A stretch of 64,000 bases of DNA. Source: UBA4782 sp034429195 (lineage in GTDB: Bacteria > Chloroflexota > Anaerolineae > Anaerolineales > Anaerolineaceae). Within the stretch, counting starts at the first letter, position 1, and every line of letters begins with the position of its first letter. The notes under the pieces are model-generated. The model was not told where the DNA came from. It saw only the letters and a program-made list of their open reading frames with translations, and did no database searches. The stretch covers positions 186,001 through 250,000 of the forward strand of contig DAOUGQ010000007.1 in assembly GCA_034429195.1 (NCBI GenBank). Reading direction: 5' to 3'. This document shows positions 25,000 through 33,579 of this stretch, piece after piece. A program made the translations under genes and the position numbers.

Positions 25000-27579
25000 T
25001 TACCGAAGTGTAGCCTTTATCTTGTAATCATAATTCGAACCATAGTAATTCCATTCATCTATCACAAGAATGTAATATCTGCCATTACTGGTAAGTGTAT
25101 ACTCGACATATGCGTTATCATCTGAGCCGCTGTCAGCATCATAATATAAAACATACTGGCTGGAATCGAGTAGAGCTACGGCAGGATCCATATCGGTTGA
25201 GCTTGTTTTCATCACATCGATCGTGATTTTCTGCCCACTTTTTCCATCAAAATAATATATATCAGCGTATCCTTCATAATAAATATTTTCCAGCTCAATA
25301 TAATCCTTGCTATCGACCGTTCCAGATACTTCTGTGCCGTTGGTTTTAATTTCAACAGCATTAGTCATAGAGGGATCGTAAGGGCCTTTTTTAACCGTTA
25401 CATCAAAATCCAGTTTTGTTGCATTGTATCCATAAACTTTTACAAAGATCAATTCTGATTCTGACCCATTGGTCCAATAGATCTTTGGATTGTATCCTGG
25501 TCCAGAATCATCATCATACATCAAGTAATTTCCATCACGATCATAGATTTCCATATAAAGGTTCTGATCTTCATTGCCTGTCGCAAAGAAGGTATAGTCT
25601 TGATCAGCCTCTACTTTAATACGGAAGCAAGAAACCATAGTTTCTTTATCTAAAGTGCCCTTGGTTGTTTTATCCAATTCAAGCGTAGGTGCCCCTGGGC
25701 AAACACTTGTGCTTACCAATGGATCAGAGAAATATACATAATCAAAGTTTTCAAAGGAAGCCCACTGTGCATCCAGGAGAATCGCTTCTTCATAAAGAAC
25801 TTCATAATCTTCCTTGCCATCAGTTCCCACCTGGCGAACTTCAACTTCATCATATTTATCACCAGTGGACACATTGTAAATGACCTTGCTTCCCTTAGGA
25901 TCAAAAATCGCATTAGACACATACGAAATATCATCATCATCAAGCTCGATATAATCTGAACCAGGCTTCAAATCAATGATGTTCAAAACGGTATCATCAC
26001 TGCAATCTTCTGCGCCGCTGAATACTACCGACTTGCCATCAGGTTTCATGCTAAGGAAACTGATCGAGCACCAGTCTTCAATGAGATAGTCTCCATCTTC
26101 ACTGCCAAATTTTGTAACAAAGGTGTCTAACATGCCATCTTCATCTCTTACTGTAATGAACAGGTCATCGGTGTCAAGCGCATTAAAAAGGCTATCGATG
26201 GTTACGTCAGATTCTGAGAAAACCTCTGTCAGATCATTTCCATTTGCCAGAGCGGTGTAGATCGTATATTTATAATCTTTAGCATCATATTCCCGTATGA
26301 GGATAACATCTTTCCAGAGTAATTCATCAAAGGAGAGACCTTCTCCGCTGATCAGTTCCACATCATCGCCGCCACTTATTGGGTGAACATAGATCGTTTG
26401 ATTGCCATCTTCATCACCGGTCATGTATATCAGATTTTCGCCTTTTTTATCCAACTGGGCAATCATATTGTATCCTGATGCAATCAGGTCTTGACCACCT
26501 TTATCAATCGTATAGAGCTCAAGCATACCTTCTTCATTTTCAGTGATCAAATAAACACTTTCGCCTTCGAAGGCATTCCCCCAACTGATGATATCAAAGA
26601 AAGGATCGCTTTCAATAATCAGATCACCGGTTTTGACATCAATGATCTTAAACTTGACTTCATCGCCATCGTCAACAATATAGTAAACCCGCTTACCGTC
26701 ATCGGTATATTGTATCGAATTATTGCGAACGTTCGCTTCATTGTCAACAAGAATTACTTCATTTTCGCCCTTGATATCATAAGCTTTAACGGTCAACTCA
26801 TCTTTGCTCGAAATATCTTGCGTAAAAATTACCTTGCCAGTTATGGCGAGAGAACAATAATCTCCTTTTGCGACCTGTTCAGCTTCTTTTCCATTGATTG
26901 AAACATAACAGCGTTGGCTGTTACCGCGATCCTCATGGATATATATGGTATTACCATCATCCATAGAGATGCCATAAAAACTGTTTTCAGTATCAAAAAT
27001 GGATATTAATTCTTTTGGGGCTGTTAATGCGCGGTAAACGCTCATATCGCCGTCATCGTTGTATGAAAGCAACATGTACTTGCTTCCCTCGATGTATCCG
27101 CCACCATTACCCCATTGCCCAATTAAGCGATATCCAGTATTTTCAGTCTTTTGGTAGAAATAACCAGAATCAAGATTTCCATTTTCAAGTATAGGATCGA
27201 GGTCTTTTAATTCTTTTCCATACTTGAGTGAATACAGGTCTACCTCGTCTGACTTTGAGGGTAATCCAAGAAGAATTCCTTTTCCTTTTGAACCGGCATT
27301 ACCAAATAAAGAAGCTCCGCCAAATAGATTAAAAAGGATTACTGCAACAATAATGACTCCCACCAATAGAATTACAGCAGCAACAAGAATCAACCATAAC
27401 CAGTTTTTCTTTTTTGGTGCTGGGCCTACTGCTACACCTGGTTGAGGAGCTTGAGAATAAGCTGCCTGTGGTTCTGGAGCCGGTCTTGTTTGCACAGTTA
27501 TAGATTCGTTGGGAGCGCCACAATTAGGGCAGAAATAACTGGTATCTTCGTATACTTGATCACACTTTGGGCATTTCAT
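25000..27579 (-). CDS. Zinc-ribbon membrane protein with acidic beta-propeller-like and PPC domains
   Basis: An 859-residue protein starting after GGGAGGAAG. Residues 3-22 form a zinc ribbon (CPKC...CPNC), followed by a Pro/Ala/Gln linker and one membrane helix (about 60-88, LWLILVAAVILLVGVIIVAV). The large outer part has repeated blades with DDG, SxDG and DxxG turns, like a TolB/PD40-type beta-propeller, and is extremely rich in Asp and Glu. The last about 230 residues are two prepeptidase-C-terminal (PPC)-like beta domains (FRIKVEADQDYTFFA and YYFDGKSGQKITIDV). No enzyme motif is visible; a surface sensor or scaffold is likely. The acidity suggests calcium binding (inference). Confidence 0.7.
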   Translation of the reverse strand: MKCPKCDQVYEDTSYFCPNCGAPNESITVQTRPAPEPQAAYSQAPQPGVAVGPAPKKKNWLWLILVAAVILLVGVIIVAVILFNLFGGASLFGNAGSKGKGILLGLPSKSDEVDLYSLKYGKELKDLDPILENGNLDSGYFYQKTENTGYRLIGQWGNGGGYIEGSKYMLLSYNDDGDMSVYRALTAPKELISIFDTENSFYGISMDDGNTIYIHEDRGNSQRCYVSINGKEAEQVAKGDYCSLAITGKVIFTQDISSKDELTVKAYDIKGENEVILVDNEANVRNNSIQYTDDGKRVYYIVDDGDEVKFKIIDVKTGDLIIESDPFFDIISWGNAFEGESVYLITENEEGMLELYTIDKGGQDLIASGYNMIAQLDKKGENLIYMTGDEDGNQTIYVHPISGGDDVELISGEGLSFDELLWKDVILIREYDAKDYKYTIYTALANGNDLTEVFSESDVTIDSLFNALDTDDLFITVRDEDGMLDTFVTKFGSEDGDYLIEDWCSISFLSMKPDGKSVVFSGAEDCSDDTVLNIIDLKPGSDYIELDDDDISYVSNAIFDPKGSKVIYNVSTGDKYDEVEVRQVGTDGKEDYEVLYEEAILLDAQWASFENFDYVYFSDPLVSTSVCPGAPTLELDKTTKGTLDKETMVSCFRIKVEADQDYTFFATGNEDQNLYMEIYDRDGNYLMYDDDSGPGYNPKIYWTNGSESELIFVKVYGYNATKLDFDVTVKKGPYDPSMTNAVEIKTNGTEVSGTVDSKDYIELENIYYEGYADIYYFDGKSGQKITIDVMKTSSTDMDPAVALLDSSQYVLYYDADSGSDDNAYVEYTLTSNGRYYILVIDEWNYYGSNYDYKIKATLR

Positions 27580-28096
27580 GTTCTTCCTCCCGAAAAAAGA
27601 TTAACTTAATAATACAGCTTTTTAATAGAAAACTGATGCATCACTTGCATCATCTAGAAACATTACTCCCTTGAATAACACCTGATTACCATCCTGCTTA
27701 TTATTGAGCCAGAGAAGGTAAACATATTCTTGGAGTAACCAATAATTAATAATAACGTACACCTCCCCGCATAATGAACTATGCGCATTTTTCAGCTATT
27801 ATTTACCTGTTAAGTTTTTACTCTGATACTGTAAATTATGTTTTAAAAAGAATAACGAAATTCAATTCCAATAAGGGTAAACACATTATTACCATTTCTG
27901 AATTCAACCCCACTGATCTTCTACCCATTGACTGTTGATTATAAAATGAATAATGGACAGTACATACCTCCCGATCACTAAAGTCAAGGCATAAGACATC
28001 CACTGCTTTTTCGTCAATCTTTCAATTATACCTCTACAAATTCAAGAATTCACTTCTTCACCTGGTTTATAATGGACATACAAACAGGGATATGGA
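27580..28096. other. Divergent intergenic region (517 bases)
   Basis: An AT-rich region between the zinc-ribbon protein and the third receptor kinase. It contains the inverted repeat GATGCA/TGCATC (27635-27640, 27646-27651) upstream of the former. It also has a TATAAT at 28068-28073, about 24 bases before the kinase ATG and with no convincing -35. No open frame or RNA signature is apparent. Confidence 0.5.
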
Positions 28097-29635
28097 ATGT
28101 TATCTGTAAATCAAGTTATCCATAATCGCTATCGGATTGAACGGCTTGTCGGTCAGGGAGGGTTTGGGGCTGTTTACCAGGTGTGGGATATGAAGCTCAA
28201 TCTCACCTGTGCACTGAAAGAAAATTTTGAAACCAGCCCAGCCGCACAACGTCAATTCATACATGAAGCCACAATTCTTGCTGGTTTACACCATTCAGCT
28301 CTACCACAGGTTACAGAATATTTTACATTACCCGGGCAAGGACAGTACCTGGTAATGGATTATGTAGAAGGGATCGACCTGAAAACCATATTGGAGCAGA
28401 ATGGTGCTCCGCTTTCTGTCAATCAAGTTCTTCCCTGGATCTTACAGGTAGCAGATGCCCTGGCGTATTTACACAACCAAAAACCGCCCATTATTCATCG
28501 CGATCTGAAACCAGAGAATATCATCATCACCCCTGCTGGAAAAGCAATGCTGGTTGATTTTGGGGTAGCCAAGGTTTATGACTCTTCACTAAAGACAACT
28601 ATCGGGGCACGAGCTGTTACTCCAGGATTTTCACCACCTGAACAATATGGGCAGGGCACCACAGATGCGCGCAGTGATATTTATGCATTAGGCGCCACTT
28701 TGTATACTCTCCTGACTAATCAAGAACCCGTGGAAAGTGTGCAGCGTACTCTCCGGATTCCCCTGGTTGCTCCCCGCCAGCTGAACCCATCCATTACCCC
28801 TTCACTTGAAGCTGCGATCGTTAAAGCAATGGAGCCTGTACCAGCTGACCGTTATCAGCGCATGGAACACTTCAGGGCAGCTTTGACGCAGCAGCAAAAT
28901 ATGACTTCTCTCCCCAGGATTAAAGCGAGTCCTCTTCCACAAAAAAGGATAATCGCAAAAACTTCCAAAAAGGCTGCAATCCTTCCCATGAACTTCTCCT
29001 TACTCCTCGGGTTGATAGTCCTTTTCCTTATAGGTATTTTCATTCTTTTAGGGCTAGCACGAGCAGCAAAGAATCCACCCATCTCATTGGTGACTGACAC
29101 TCCATTGTCTGATACTCCTCCAATTGTTGCAACCATTGCTCTGGTAGGTACTAACCAGGTAGCATCAACAATGACGGCAGAATCATTGTTACCAGCGGTG
29201 ACAGCCATTCCAACTAATACACCACAGCACATAGAGCCAACCGCCTCAAAAACAAGAATGTTTGCCAGTAAAACCCCAATCAAACATGGTGCGTACACCT
29301 GTGTGTTGATAACATATTTGGACGATATCACCGTACCAGATGGCACGACATTTACCCCGGGAAGTGAATTCATAAAAACCTGGCGATTACAGAATGTGAG
29401 CGATTGCACCCTTGAAGAAGGTGCTCATCTGGTATACCTGGGTGGAGAATTATTCAGCGGTGAGGAAGAAACCGCTATTCCCTTTAAAGTAGTACCCGGG
29501 CAGGTCTTTGACATGTCCATCGAACTGGTCGCACCAAAAAATTCTGGTGAATATAAAGGGGAGTGGGGGATAAAAACAAAGGAAGACAGCCTGATCTCTG
29601 GCCTCATTCTTTCGGTAGAAATCCAGGTAAGGTAA
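28097..29635 (+). CDS. Receptor Ser/Thr kinase with extracytoplasmic NBR1-type Ig domain
   Basis: A 512-residue membrane kinase. The kinase domain (about 11-260) has GQGGFG 19-24, Lys41, HRDLKPEN, DFG and SPPEQ, and is closely related to the two kinases at 1.9-7.6 kb (shared ENF, QRQF and YLVMDY). One membrane helix spans about 300-322, followed by a Thr-rich linker. Residues 400-512 form an NBR1-like Ig domain: VPDGTTFTPGSEFIKTWRLQN, a Cys shortly after, VPGQVFDMSIELVAPKNSGEYKGEWGI. In bacteria this domain sits on surface proteins, but its ligand is not known. The gene is followed after 53 bases by a LysM/peptidase-like lipoprotein, suggesting a wall-linked role. Confidence 0.85.
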   Translation: MLSVNQVIHNRYRIERLVGQGGFGAVYQVWDMKLNLTCALKENFETSPAAQRQFIHEATILAGLHHSALPQVTEYFTLPGQGQYLVMDYVEGIDLKTILEQNGAPLSVNQVLPWILQVADALAYLHNQKPPIIHRDLKPENIIITPAGKAMLVDFGVAKVYDSSLKTTIGARAVTPGFSPPEQYGQGTTDARSDIYALGATLYTLLTNQEPVESVQRTLRIPLVAPRQLNPSITPSLEAAIVKAMEPVPADRYQRMEHFRAALTQQQNMTSLPRIKASPLPQKRIIAKTSKKAAILPMNFSLLLGLIVLFLIGIFILLGLARAAKNPPISLVTDTPLSDTPPIVATIALVGTNQVASTMTAESLLPAVTAIPTNTPQHIEPTASKTRMFASKTPIKHGAYTCVLITYLDDITVPDGTTFTPGSEFIKTWRLQNVSDCTLEEGAHLVYLGGELFSGEEETAIPFKVVPGQVFDMSIELVAPKNSGEYKGEWGIKTKEDSLISGLILSVEIQVR

Positions 29636-29676
29636 CAACCCCAATTTTATATGAAAATCGATAACACATGAAATGG

Positions 29677-29689
29677 TACAATCACCTCA
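29677..29689 (+). promoter_or_regulatory. -10 element giving an apparently leaderless start
   Basis: TACAAT (29677-29682) places +1 at 29689, the A of the in-frame ATG of the lipoprotein gene. No Shine-Dalgarno precedes that ATG. The -35 is not recognisable. Confidence 0.4.
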
Positions 29690-31200
29690 TGAAAATGAGG
29701 CGTATTGTATCTATCGTCTGGTGTTTTTCCGTCTTGATTCTCTGGTCAGGTTGTTCCTCTCAAGAAGTTACCAACCCCACTAGCACACTTCCAGTAGTTC
29801 CAACGGTCACTGATTCTGCACCGATATCCACTACACAGATTCTACCAACATTAACGCCCACTCCCTACCCCTATTTTGAACCAGCTGGCTGCTTTCAGCC
29901 AGAAAATGATTATTCACTGGTTGAAATAAATGGCTGGATTATCAACCAGCGAACTCTTTCAATGCTGCAGCACGCATCAGTTCTTTTCAATGGAAATTCC
30001 GAATACCTGCCTTCGCTCATTACCCAGGGCAGCTATCACGATAATGGTGCAGCAAGCTGGGGTACGCATCTGGGGGGAGGTGCGATTGATCTGTCTGTCA
30101 TGCTTCCTGGAACCTATACAGTTGATTCAGCAAATATCAGTCGGATGATCCGATCACTGCGCGCTGCAGGATTCGCAGCCTGGCTACGTGACACTAATGA
30201 ACTTTTTTCTGGTTCCTCTTTACATGTCCATGCTATTGCAGTAGGCGATGCTCAACTTTCACAACCTGCTCTAGACCAACTAATTAGCGAAGCAGGATAT
30301 TTCTTTGGATTCAATGGCATTCCAGTTGATACTGGTGCGCCCCTCTCTGATAGACACGGCAGCCCGGTAGTATGCAACTGGATGATCGCATCAGGTTATC
30401 CAGCACCTGACCAAACCATAGAACCACACCAGCCCTGGCAATTACGCTTAATCGAGACTGCGGAAAAATTGATCACCAGCAATGAAGAACAAACCCAATC
30501 TATTGCAAATCAATTGAGTTTCTATCCAGGAACCGTCCGCGGAATGGAAGACCTGGATGGCCCATTGGCAGTATGGATATTACATGAAAGTAAAATCCTG
30601 TTGCCAGAAGAATCTCCTATTTTTCAATATACCTACTTTCGATTGGGCGAATTAGATTCCGAATGGCGTTTCTGGATACAATTTCCCATCAGTGACTATA
30701 CTCGTTTTGATATTCCAGAACCAGCCGGTTCGTTTGATTTCACCACCTGGCCTTTGCTGGCTGGTGATGTCGTTATCACAAATAACAGCGGAAAGTATAC
30801 TCACCTGTTTGTGGTAACTGAAGTCGATGATACGGGTAAAGCATTCACCATTGCACCAATTCATCAGGAGGATAATTCAGTACTTATCCAAAAAGCATTG
30901 CTTTATGACCCAGGCAATAAGGAGGAAGGATTACTGAAGAATTCGTGGTCGGGATGCGAGATTCCAGATTGCAAAAATAATGGAGGGTTAACTGTACTGC
31001 GACGACCCGATCTACATCTGGCATCCGGCACTCCGCTGGAACATCTGGTTCAACCTGGAGATTCTATCCCCCATATCGCCATGATATATGACTCGCAGAT
31101 TGATGCGATTATCACAGCAAATCCTGGTGTGGTGCCGGAGAAATTAGAACCTGGCTATTCCTTATCAGTACCAGTCAATCTTTTGGATGTTGAAAAGTAA
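29689..31200 (+). CDS. LysM lipoprotein with M15-like and NlpC/P60-like regions
   Basis: About 503 residues. The signal ends in the lipobox WSGC, followed by a Thr/Pro linker. Residues about 55-235 contain GTHLGGGAIDLSV and, 60 residues on, LHVHAIAVG, giving the H-x6-D...H-x-H arrangement of zinc D,D-peptidases (M15/VanY-like). A middle region (LDGPLAVWIL...LLAGDVVI...THLFVVTEVD) resembles NlpC/P60 or amidase folds with the His kept but no obvious catalytic Cys. The last 50 residues are a LysM motif (HLVQPGDSIPHIAMIYDSQI...PGYSLSVP) for peptidoglycan binding. The role is probably wall processing or sensing. I chose the start at 29689; 29668 is an alternative. It ends four bases before the convergent LIM gene. 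Confidence 0.6.
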   Translation: MKMRRIVSIVWCFSVLILWSGCSSQEVTNPTSTLPVVPTVTDSAPISTTQILPTLTPTPYPYFEPAGCFQPENDYSLVEINGWIINQRTLSMLQHASVLFNGNSEYLPSLITQGSYHDNGAASWGTHLGGGAIDLSVMLPGTYTVDSANISRMIRSLRAAGFAAWLRDTNELFSGSSLHVHAIAVGDAQLSQPALDQLISEAGYFFGFNGIPVDTGAPLSDRHGSPVVCNWMIASGYPAPDQTIEPHQPWQLRLIETAEKLITSNEEQTQSIANQLSFYPGTVRGMEDLDGPLAVWILHESKILLPEESPIFQYTYFRLGELDSEWRFWIQFPISDYTRFDIPEPAGSFDFTTWPLLAGDVVITNNSGKYTHLFVVTEVDDTGKAFTIAPIHQEDNSVLIQKALLYDPGNKEEGLLKNSWSGCEIPDCKNNGGLTVLRRPDLHLASGTPLEHLVQPGDSIPHIAMIYDSQIDAIITANPGVVPEKLEPGYSLSVPVNLLDVEK

Positions 31201-31204
31201 ACCA

Positions 31205-32293
31205 CTACACAGGAAATTTTTGATTCTGTCTTACAAATAAAAGCAGCTTCCGCAATCCCATTTTCTCATACGCTTTTCTCGCTGCACGATACCCTGAGCC
31301 ATAAATACGTGAGGGATTCTCTCGAATGGTTTTCAAGAGATGTTCTGCCAACGGGTCTGATTGCTTTTCAAGCCATAATGCACCTATTAATTCACATAAC
31401 CCCTCTTCCACTCTAGTGGTACAGTGAGGAAAGCTATTCAGAAACAACCAGGCATGCATGGCTTCATGGGCTAGAATCATTCCCAGATGAATTTCCGGCA
31501 GATAATTTAACGCCAATATTGCAGTAACCTGCCTGCTGGCAGTAACTCCAAAGACGGTGGTCTCATGCACCTGTGTCAATCCATAAGGTCGCTGCTGGCT
31601 CTTATTTTTATAACTGCGACGTAGTACTGTGATTGATACCAGCCTGAGAGGAATTTCTTGATCAGGGATATCAATCCCTATTTTCCGAAGTGTCTGGCTG
31701 ACTTTTGCGAAAACACGATTGGCCTGATCAAGATTTGTTATGACGCTGGAAGCGCAGTGTCCACAAATTGAGCGCCCGTCTTTCAGGATTATTCCATCAA
31801 ACCCCTGATCTGTAACCAATATTTTCCCACAGGAGGTGCATAGGCGATGATTTTTGTCGCGTTTGCTGCATACTTTATTACCTGATGCATCCAGATGGTA
31901 CCTGCCAGTTATTGGTTCATTGCACACAGAGCAGCGTGGACTGAATAATAGTATATAGTCCGCCTTGCAATAGGGTTTTCCCTCATGAGCATAAAAACCC
32001 CGGCTGTGTATGGGTTGGTGACAGGCAGAACATATAAAGTGATCGGGGTGATACATATGGCGCAAAGCTTGAATATATGCTCCTGTCACCGGTTTACCGC
32101 AGGTAGGACAGATGGGGGAAAATGCACTTTGGAAACAAGGAACATGATAGGGTTTTCCATTTTTTGTTTTATATGCAGCTTCAATAATTGGCTTTCCACA
32201 TCCTGCACAGCAGAAGCATTCTGCATGCCAGGTTTTACTCATCGCCTTCACATATGTAAGTAAAATGGTTTTCCCACATCCGGCGCACTTCAT
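31205..32293 (-). CDS. LIM-domain protein with DA1-type zinc metallopeptidase domain
   Basis: About 362 residues with the architecture of plant DA1 peptidases. Numbering here counts from the GTG at 32299. Residues 5-58 and 64-117 are two LIM double zinc fingers (CAGC...HAEC...CAGC...HVPC; CPTC...HPDH...CSAC...CKAD). Residues 123-182 are a LIM-like zinc module (CSVC...CSKR..H..CTSC...CGHC). The C-terminal domain has the metallopeptidase motif HEAMH (278-282) in LAHEAMHAWLFL and a following VEEGLCELIGALWLE supplying the likely third ligand at Glu298/299. In plants DA1 cleaves regulators of growth; here it is presumably cytosolic with unknown substrates. ATG 32293 is preferred over the GTG. LIM domains are rare in bacteria, so transfer from or shared ancestry with eukaryotes deserves attention. 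Confidence 0.85.
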   Translation of the reverse strand: MKCAGCGKTILLTYVKAMSKTWHAECFCCAGCGKPIIEAAYKTKNGKPYHVPCFQSAFSPICPTCGKPVTGAYIQALRHMYHPDHFICSACHQPIHSRGFYAHEGKPYCKADYILLFSPRCSVCNEPITGRYHLDASGNKVCSKRDKNHRLCTSCGKILVTDQGFDGIILKDGRSICGHCASSVITNLDQANRVFAKVSQTLRKIGIDIPDQEIPLRLVSITVLRRSYKNKSQQRPYGLTQVHETTVFGVTASRQVTAILALNYLPEIHLGMILAHEAMHAWLFLNSFPHCTTRVEEGLCELIGALWLEKQSDPLAEHLLKTIRENPSRIYGSGYRAARKAYEKMGLRKLLLFVRQNQKFPV

Positions 32294-32459
32294 TATCACT
32301 GATCCGTAAGTACTTAATAATTGAATATGGCTGATTGTACACTAAAGATTCAATGTTCAAAAAGAAGGCGAGTGAATTAGAGTTTTCTAATAATTCATCG
32401 ATTCAACAAAAATGCAAAGAAAAACGCTGGACATTGAAAATGATTAACGCTAAAATAAT

Positions 32460-32473
32460 ACCGACTGGTCGGT
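32460..32473. promoter_or_regulatory. TetR-type operator-like palindrome
   Basis: ACCGAC-TG-GTCGGT is a perfect 6+6 inverted repeat 27 bases before the epimerase start. It overlaps an AATAAT -10 candidate (32455-32460) that stands 15 bases from TTGAAA (32434-32439). This is the usual form of TetR/AcrR-family operators, but no such regulator is encoded in the window. Confidence 0.5.
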
Positions 32474-32500
32474 TTGTTTTTTTATCAGACAGGAGGTATT

Positions 32501-33502
32501 ATGATCTTAGTCACCGGTGCTGCTGGCCATCTTGGCAATGTTCTGGTGCGCGAATTGGTAGAACGGGGGAAACAGGTACGAGCATTGATTTTACCAGGTG
32601 AAGATACACAATCCATTTCTGATCTGAAAGTTGAAATTCTCGAAGGTAACATTTTAGATTTTCCTTCTGTACTGAAAGCAATGGAAAATATTGAAGAGGT
32701 ATATCATCTTGCAGGATTGGTATCAATTGCTCCCGGTAATGAAGCTCTGCTTCGTAAAGTAAATGTCGAAGGCACCCGTAATATGCTAAAAGCCGCCAGA
32801 GAATGTGGTGTCAAACGATTTGTTTACACCAGCTCAATCCATGCTTTGGCTCGTCCGCCCAAGGGAGTTGTAATTGATGAAAATCAGCCATTCGACGCGA
32901 ACAACCCTGCAGGGATGTATGATGCAACAAAAGCAGAAGCTTCTATAGAAGTACTCGAAGCAGCCAGGCAGGGTCTACATGCGGTCATCGTATGCCCAAC
33001 TGGCGTGATCGGACCGTATGACTTCAGGCGATCTGAGTTGGGCGAAATGATGCTTACCTGGATGAAAAAATCTACCAGCATCATCGTAGAGGGTGCTTTT
33101 GATTTTGTAGATGTTCGAGATGTTGCCAAAGGTCATATTCTGGCTTGCGAAAAAGGTAAAGCAGGGCAAACCTACATCCTTGGTGGAACACATATAAGAG
33201 TACGTAACCTTGTGGAAATGGTGAAACAAATCGCAAATGCATATTCACCCATCATTGTTTTACCTACCAAATTGGCTCATTCCATTGCCAGGGTTGCAGA
33301 ATGGTTTTACAAATTGACTCGTACCCGCCCACGCCTCACAAGATATTCTCTTGAAACATTACAGAGTAATTCTGACATCAGCATCCAGAAAGCACAACTT
33401 GAATTAGGATACCAGCCGCGACATTTGTCCGAAACGATCAAAGACACTATTGCCTGGTGGAAGGTTTATGCAAAAAAGATAAAATCAACTTTGCGAGCCT
33501 GA
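32501..33502 (+). CDS. NAD-dependent epimerase/dehydratase (extended SDR)
   Basis: A 333-residue Rossmann enzyme. The start at 32501 follows AGGAGG (32491-32496); the frame is open earlier but unsupported. The cofactor motif is GAAGHLG at the N-terminus. HLAGLVS, the VYTSS strand and YDATKAEAS supply the usual Asx/Ser/Tyr-x3-Lys catalytic set (the Tyr-x3-Lys in YDATK). The family includes sugar-nucleotide epimerases, dihydroflavonol-reductase-like and sterol dehydrogenase-like enzymes; the substrate cannot be told. A TetR-type operator lies just upstream, so it may be inducible by a small molecule. An intrinsic terminator separates it from the next SDR gene. Confidence 0.8.
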   Translation: MILVTGAAGHLGNVLVRELVERGKQVRALILPGEDTQSISDLKVEILEGNILDFPSVLKAMENIEEVYHLAGLVSIAPGNEALLRKVNVEGTRNMLKAARECGVKRFVYTSSIHALARPPKGVVIDENQPFDANNPAGMYDATKAEASIEVLEAARQGLHAVIVCPTGVIGPYDFRRSELGEMMLTWMKKSTSIIVEGAFDFVDVRDVAKGHILACEKGKAGQTYILGGTHIRVRNLVEMVKQIANAYSPIIVLPTKLAHSIARVAEWFYKLTRTRPRLTRYSLETLQSNSDISIQKAQLELGYQPRHLSETIKDTIAWWKVYAKKIKSTLRA

Positions 33503-33522
33503 TAAACTGGTTGCCATCATAG

Positions 33523-33557
33523 CCCGTGTGATGTACACTCACACGGGTTGTTTTTTT
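33523..33557 (+). terminator. Intrinsic terminator after the epimerase gene
   Basis: CCCGTGTGA (33523-33531) pairs with TCACACGGG (33539-33547), with a 7-base loop and a following TTGTTTTTTT. Confidence 0.85.
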
Positions 33558-33579
33558 ATTTTCACCAGGGAGAAGATTT

